Of a stretch of 64,000 nucleotides of DNA, positions 59,550 to 64,000 are shown piece by piece. The stretch covers positions 5,518,001 through 5,582,000 of the forward strand of contig JAZAYU010000037.1 in assembly GCA_038501625.1 (NCBI GenBank). Direction: 5' to 3'. Under the pieces are notes generated by a model that did no database searches, was not told the DNA's origin, and saw only the letters and a program-made list of their open reading frames with translations. The DNA comes from Corbicula japonica (lineage: Eukaryota; Mollusca; Bivalvia; Venerida; Cyrenidae). Both the position numbers and the translations under genes were made by a program. How positions within the stretch are numbered: the stretch's first letter is position 1; every line of letters begins with the position of its first letter.

Positions 59550-60575
59550 CTTGCTTTTTTGTGTTTTTGGTTTATATAAATAGATCAAAAGGGAACATTG
59601 AAAGCCATAAAGACGGGGACTGACACCAGGCCTGTCTAAATTATGGAAGCAGAAACATAAAGTGAGAATTTCAAGACATGAATAGCAAGTATCTAGCGTA
59701 AAAATCTTCAAATGTCTAAGTTAAAGCGGATGTTTTTTTACAAAAATATGCCAGTAAATTGGATGAAAACTGTACCACCAATAAGGTTGCTAAAACAAAT
59801 GGCCCATATGTTATGCTATGGGCCACTGTGTATAGAGATCGAGCATTTTAACTTGGAACAATAGTCTTACAAAACATATAGACTTAAGCGTTAAGACCGA
59901 GGCAACTGTGGAGGTTGTCATTTATTTGCTGAAACCGAAAGTAGACATGATTGGAGCCTTTATTGAATATGTTAAAATTGGCTTTTTATTTCATTTTCAT
60001 CTAAACAACATATTATGTAACTTTTGCTAATATGATATTCAGCGTTATGAATGGATTCAAATGCGTTTACCTACATATTACCTACACAAAATGTATGTGC
60101 TGTTCACCATATATTCAACATACTATTCAGAATAGTTTTAACAATGATATAGTCTATTTTTAAATAACTCGAGTTTTTTAAAAACATTTTGTGAAATACT
60201 CAACCTAAGGAACATTTATGCGTCCTATTAAGATACATGTATTAGAAAATATGCACTGTGTTATAATTTCTTCGCGATAAACGTCTAAAAGGGAAATCCA
60301 TTTTCACACCGTCAACCGGAAGAGCCAGGAGCGGACGGCACATCCAGGCGCAGACACGGTAATTTTTTCCATACATGACAGCGATGTAAGTAATAATCGT
60401 TTTCGCTAGATCAACTCTTGGAAAGAATTATCGGCTGATTTTAAAAGCCAGATGGGTTCTGTACATATCCGTTGATTTCTTCAGTGGTACAAGATACAAA
60501 AAAGATACAAAATTTTATTTAAAGTCGGTGATTTCACAAAAGCACAACATTAGCTATGAATAGCTATTGACCGAC
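59550..60575. other. Region after the cadherin stop; no clear polyadenylation signal
   Basis: A short Rep-A fragment ('agatcaaaagggaacattga') lies at 59581-59610. No AATAAA at a plausible distance is evident, so I do not place the 3' end of the transcript. Confidence 0.4.
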
Positions 60576-60695
60576 ATTAAACATTTTAACGTGATTTGAA
60601 CGGGAAAATAAACATTTTAACGTGATTTGAACGGGAAAATAAACATTTTAACGTGATTTGAACGGGAAAATAAACATTTTAACGTGATTTAAATA
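60576..60695. repeat. 31-bp tandem repeat, nearly four units
   Basis: 'aaacattttaacgtgatt' plus 'tgaacgggaaaat' repeated three times with almost no change, plus a partial fourth unit. The uniformity suggests recent expansion. Confidence 0.85.
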
Positions 60696-61497
60696 CATAA
60701 GTATGAGATGAAATATTGACGTTCTGCGTTTTATAGAAAAATGCTCCATAGATCTGACAACCTGCATAAATATGTAAGCATTATTGAAAATTTGATATTT
60801 CACCTTGCAGTATATGAACTATTAGCACAAACAGACTTTTAACGAATTCGCGAGTGCTTAGTGAATAGACCTGGGGTATAGAAAACGGGCAGGTCCATGG
60901 AGCAGAAAGCGAATTTATTGGCGGGGACCAGGAGCAGGTATAATCGAGTACTGAAAATCGTTTGATTAATTGTTTTGACACTATTTTACGTCCTCAATAA
61001 TAAAAGATCATTGACATACAGCAAAAGCATGAACACTCATTCATTTTCGGTGTTTTGAGGTGCCTTTTCTTGTGAACTATCAACAACAGTGTGACAAATT
61101 ATTAGCCTATCTATTACCAGCGATAATTCAAATAACTGATGAGAGTTCATGCATCAAGACTTACAAACCTCCTTTAGAAATGATTTCTGTATACTTTATC
61201 ACTGCTACTAAACGCGCACCTCCAGTCCCGACGGTGATACCGGTAAAATGAGGTGCGCGTATTCCGGTGAGCGAGGTGCGTGTACAAATTCGACAACAAA
61301 AAGGTAGGTGATGTCTTTTTAGCAATATTTTCACAATCTGTACAAACGTTGCCAAAAAAGTAAAAACATAGTTCGACCTTAATTAGAATAAACTTTACGT
61401 GCACTGAGTAGTTTCCCTGAAATCGTTGGATTCGCTGAGATTTCCTCATTCTCCCTCGAAACTGAAGTGAGATTCAACAGGTTGATCAACAGAAAAT
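60696..61497. other. No gene recognised
   Basis: Contains one more 'gcacctccagtccc' motif (61218-61231), which recurs in the inverted-repeat arms downstream. Confidence 0.4.
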
Positions 61498-64000
61498 CAG
61501 TAGTTTTTCTCCAAAATGACAATTTGCTCCAAATCTATTGTAACAGTTGATCAGCATTAGTTATAAAACATACTTAATTCTTATTTTTCGTTGTGAAATC
61601 GATTTTATAGAGATACTTTCTGTCAAAATTTGATTGGGACTGGAGGTGCGAGCTCGGGACTGGAGGTGCATTATAAAATTTGTAAGGATAATAACTTACA
61701 AACGCGGAGTAGGTAAATGAGCTTATATGGTAAACGAGTAAGGAAAAGAAAATAATACGGTGTATTATTATCATTCTGGGATCTCACGTCATATACACTC
61801 AACCAAAGTTCTAATTGGTCATCAATTGTATATATTTAAAATGTATGCTAGTTTCTTTTCTTCGCTACGTCAAGCGAGGTTGTGGAAAATACTGTTTTGT
61901 CTTGAAATCAATTATCTAATATCTTTTTTATATTTATTGATTGTTTTCTTCATTGAATCCAATACCATTTACTTACACCGCAAGGTTAAAATTAGAACAG
62001 TCTTTAATTGAAAGGGAGGTAATTTAATTATTGGATACTTTGAAAGGGAATTATTTAGACAAATGTGCTGTTGATTAATAAGGTTTTATGTTTTTCCTAC
62101 TAATGAGGGGTTCTTTTATAACACCACAAGAAATTAAGAGCAAATTTCTGTTTGCTTGACTTTTTTATGTAAGAAATGCATTTTAGCAAAATTAAGGATA
62201 ACTCTCGCCAAACTGTTCCGAAGTCAATTATTACGAGATTAAAACTTAAGTTGAAGACTGTTATTGACATAGGATCATAAATAAAGAGTTTATTCAATGA
62301 CTTTCTAATTAAATAAAAAATACGGACAAAAAGTGACCAATTAGAACTTTGGTTGAGTGTATACACTTAACAACTTTTCTAAGTATACACCTTTGTACTG
62401 GGGCATTACTGGCTTGATAACTGAGCTATTGCTATAAAACTTTCAATAAAATGCAATAAATACTAACTGATTTATTAGAAAAATTGGTCGAATTTAACAG
62501 GCATATAAGAAAACTAAAAGATAGGAGACTACATTTTATGCATTCAAACTGATTTGCCCCAAAAGTGGGTTGGACTGTAAACAGGTATAAAACATTAAGA
62601 TAAGAATGAAATGATTTTAATTTAACAGAAATAGAAGATTTGCATATTTCTAGGTTCCATATGTTCATTTATATGTACGCGTAATTCGTTTATTAAGTTG
62701 AACATCCGCTTTATTAACTGATTGTGTGAATTTGTATTCTGTGGGTGTCTGTATTCTAAATGATTTTGAGCAGTCAATTTGTCGGTAATTTTGTATGAAG
62801 TTTTACTAATAAATAAGCTAGCATCCATTGCAAGGTTTATTAAAAGTTTTATGGCAATAGCCCAAAAATCAAGCCAGTAATGCCCCAGTACGAAGGTGTA
62901 TACTTAAAAAAGTTGTTAAGTGTATTTATTGCAATTTTGACAGAATACACACTTATAAACATAAATATATAGTGCTTAATAGACACCTGACGGACAAGTA
63001 AATTTAAATGTGACCAGTCAGCAAAATATCGTTACACATTTATGTTATTGTTATGGTACTTTCATGAGAGTTTCTCATTTGAAAAAGCATTGAACTGCTT
63101 TATATATTATATTATCTAGTACTATACTTTTTTGTTGTAGGCACTCATGAGACATTGGCCATACATTTTAAAAAATGGGTTTCAAAATTTAAAAAGAGAG
63201 ACAAGGGCTTAAACTTTCCAAAACCAAGAAAATTTCTTAACTGCTGAAAAGAAAACCTTTTTTTTCACCTGGACGTTCCCCATATAGAAAGAAAACAAAG
63301 CTTCGTGATTCCGCTGGAAATACATCTTCGTCAAAATTTGTCAATTTATTTACTCCAAAAAAATCATCTAAAAAGAAATAACTGCTTTTTGATGACCATT
63401 CAATCTTTGCTTCATACCGAAAATGATCACTTGGTTTGTCTCTCAACAGGTCATCTATATATTCATTCTCACCATCATCAGGTATTTCAAGATAACACTG
63501 CATCCGAGAACATCTAAAATTTCAGCTGGCATTTTAAATTTAACCGGAGTGTTTGATGTTCAATCATTACTGGGAGAAATGGATCTTAACATTGAATGGT
63601 CATAAAAAGCAGTTCTTTTGTTTTAGATGATTTCTTTGGAGTAAATAATTTGACAAATTTAGTGTTTATAAGTGTGTATTCTGTCAAAATTGCAATAAAT
63701 ATATATGACGTGAGATCCCAGAATGATAATAATGCGACGTATTATTTTCCTTTCCTTACTCGTTTACCTCATTTGCTCATTTACCTACACCGCGTTTGTA
63801 ACTTTTTATCCTTACAAATTTTATAATGCACCTCCAGTCCCGAGCTCGCACCTCCAGTCCCAATCAAATTTTGACAGAAAGTATCTCTATAAAATCGATT
63901 TCACAACGAAAAATAAGATTTAAGTATGTTTTATAACTAATGCTGATCGACTGTTACAATAGATATGGAGCAAATTGTCATTTTGGAGAAAAACTACTGA
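61498..64000. repeat. Compound inverted-repeat cluster: outer stem enclosing three abutting stem-loops
   Basis: The outer arms 61498-61794 and 63702-64000 are near-identical in inverse orientation and run off the window. Between them three inverted-repeat units tile without gaps: 61793-62362 (29-bp perfect arms), 62363-62923 (about 56-bp arms) and 62924-63700 (about 37-bp arms). Inside the third is a further pair (63336-63404 with 63592-63658). The outer arms carry paired 'gcacctccagtccc' motifs. I recognise no transposase or other protein. Confidence 0.8.

Noticed and set aside
57377..57802. 141-codon minus-strand ORF opposite exon 24
   Set aside because: A shadow of the EGF/transmembrane exon; no domain and no splice context.
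59040..59157. Upstream extension of the exon 26 reading frame
   Set aside because: The consensus acceptor ttgtag at 59152-59157 and phase-1 fit with exon 25 define the exon start; upstream text is intron.
63138..63245. Acceptor-like 'ttgttgtag' followed by a basic open stretch (HETLAIHFKKWVSKFKKRDK)
   Set aside because: Too short, no donor or partner exon found; may be chance or a captured fragment.
63237..63503. Minus-strand ORF (EWSSKSSYFFLDDFFGVNK) as a possible gene
   Set aside because: It lies in the inverted-repeat cluster, part of it is itself an inverted repeat, and I recognise no family. Not listed as a gene.

Overview
The window is animal nuclear DNA: AT-rich, intron-dominated and packed with degenerate transposons. 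Classic GT-AG introns, a cadherin of the non-chordate type (cadherin repeats, then EGF and laminin-G modules) and repeat families of a style I associate with bivalves suggest a lophotrochozoan, most likely a bivalve mollusc. The organism is an inference; no species-diagnostic gene is present.

One gene explains nearly all credible protein-coding exons. It is on the + strand, enters from upstream of the window and ends at a stop at 59549. I define 26 exons (755-59549, 5926 coding bases). Splice phases chain correctly from exon to exon except at one broken exon. The encoded part has a tail-end of one cadherin repeat, about nine further cadherin repeats, a membrane-proximal region, EGF, LamG1, EGF, LamG2, EGF, a single transmembrane helix and a cytoplasmic tail of roughly 140 residues. 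The tail lacks the usual beta-catenin core, carries three Y-x-S-L motifs and ends in a PDZ-ligand-like T-Y-V. Exon 21, in LamG2, has a frameshift and an in-frame stop, so the gene copy is either damaged or misread there.

The introns are mobile-element sinks. Intron 3 (3290-12188) holds two small TIR elements, a dispersed repeat (called Rep-A here) and a 5.9 kb TIR element into which a gag-only LTR retrotransposon with matching LTRs has inserted. Introns 9-11 hold a 39-bp tandem array with an hAT-type insertion, tRNA-derived SINEs, a non-LTR retrotransposon and a 3.4 kb TIR element. Intron 12 (29385-35806) holds a microsatellite-bearing TIR element, a reverse-transcriptase element with nested piggyBac-type and mariner insertions, and an antisense copy of the exon 11 splice-acceptor region. 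Intron 19 (40312-45176) has an opposite-strand copy of the same RT element with an internal tandem duplication. Intron 23 (47757-57328) has a LINE fragment lacking its catalytic motif, a mariner and several MITEs.

Downstream of the gene (59550-64000) I see no convincing gene. The last 2.5 kb is a striking chain of inverted repeats: a long outer pair enclosing three abutting stem-loop units.
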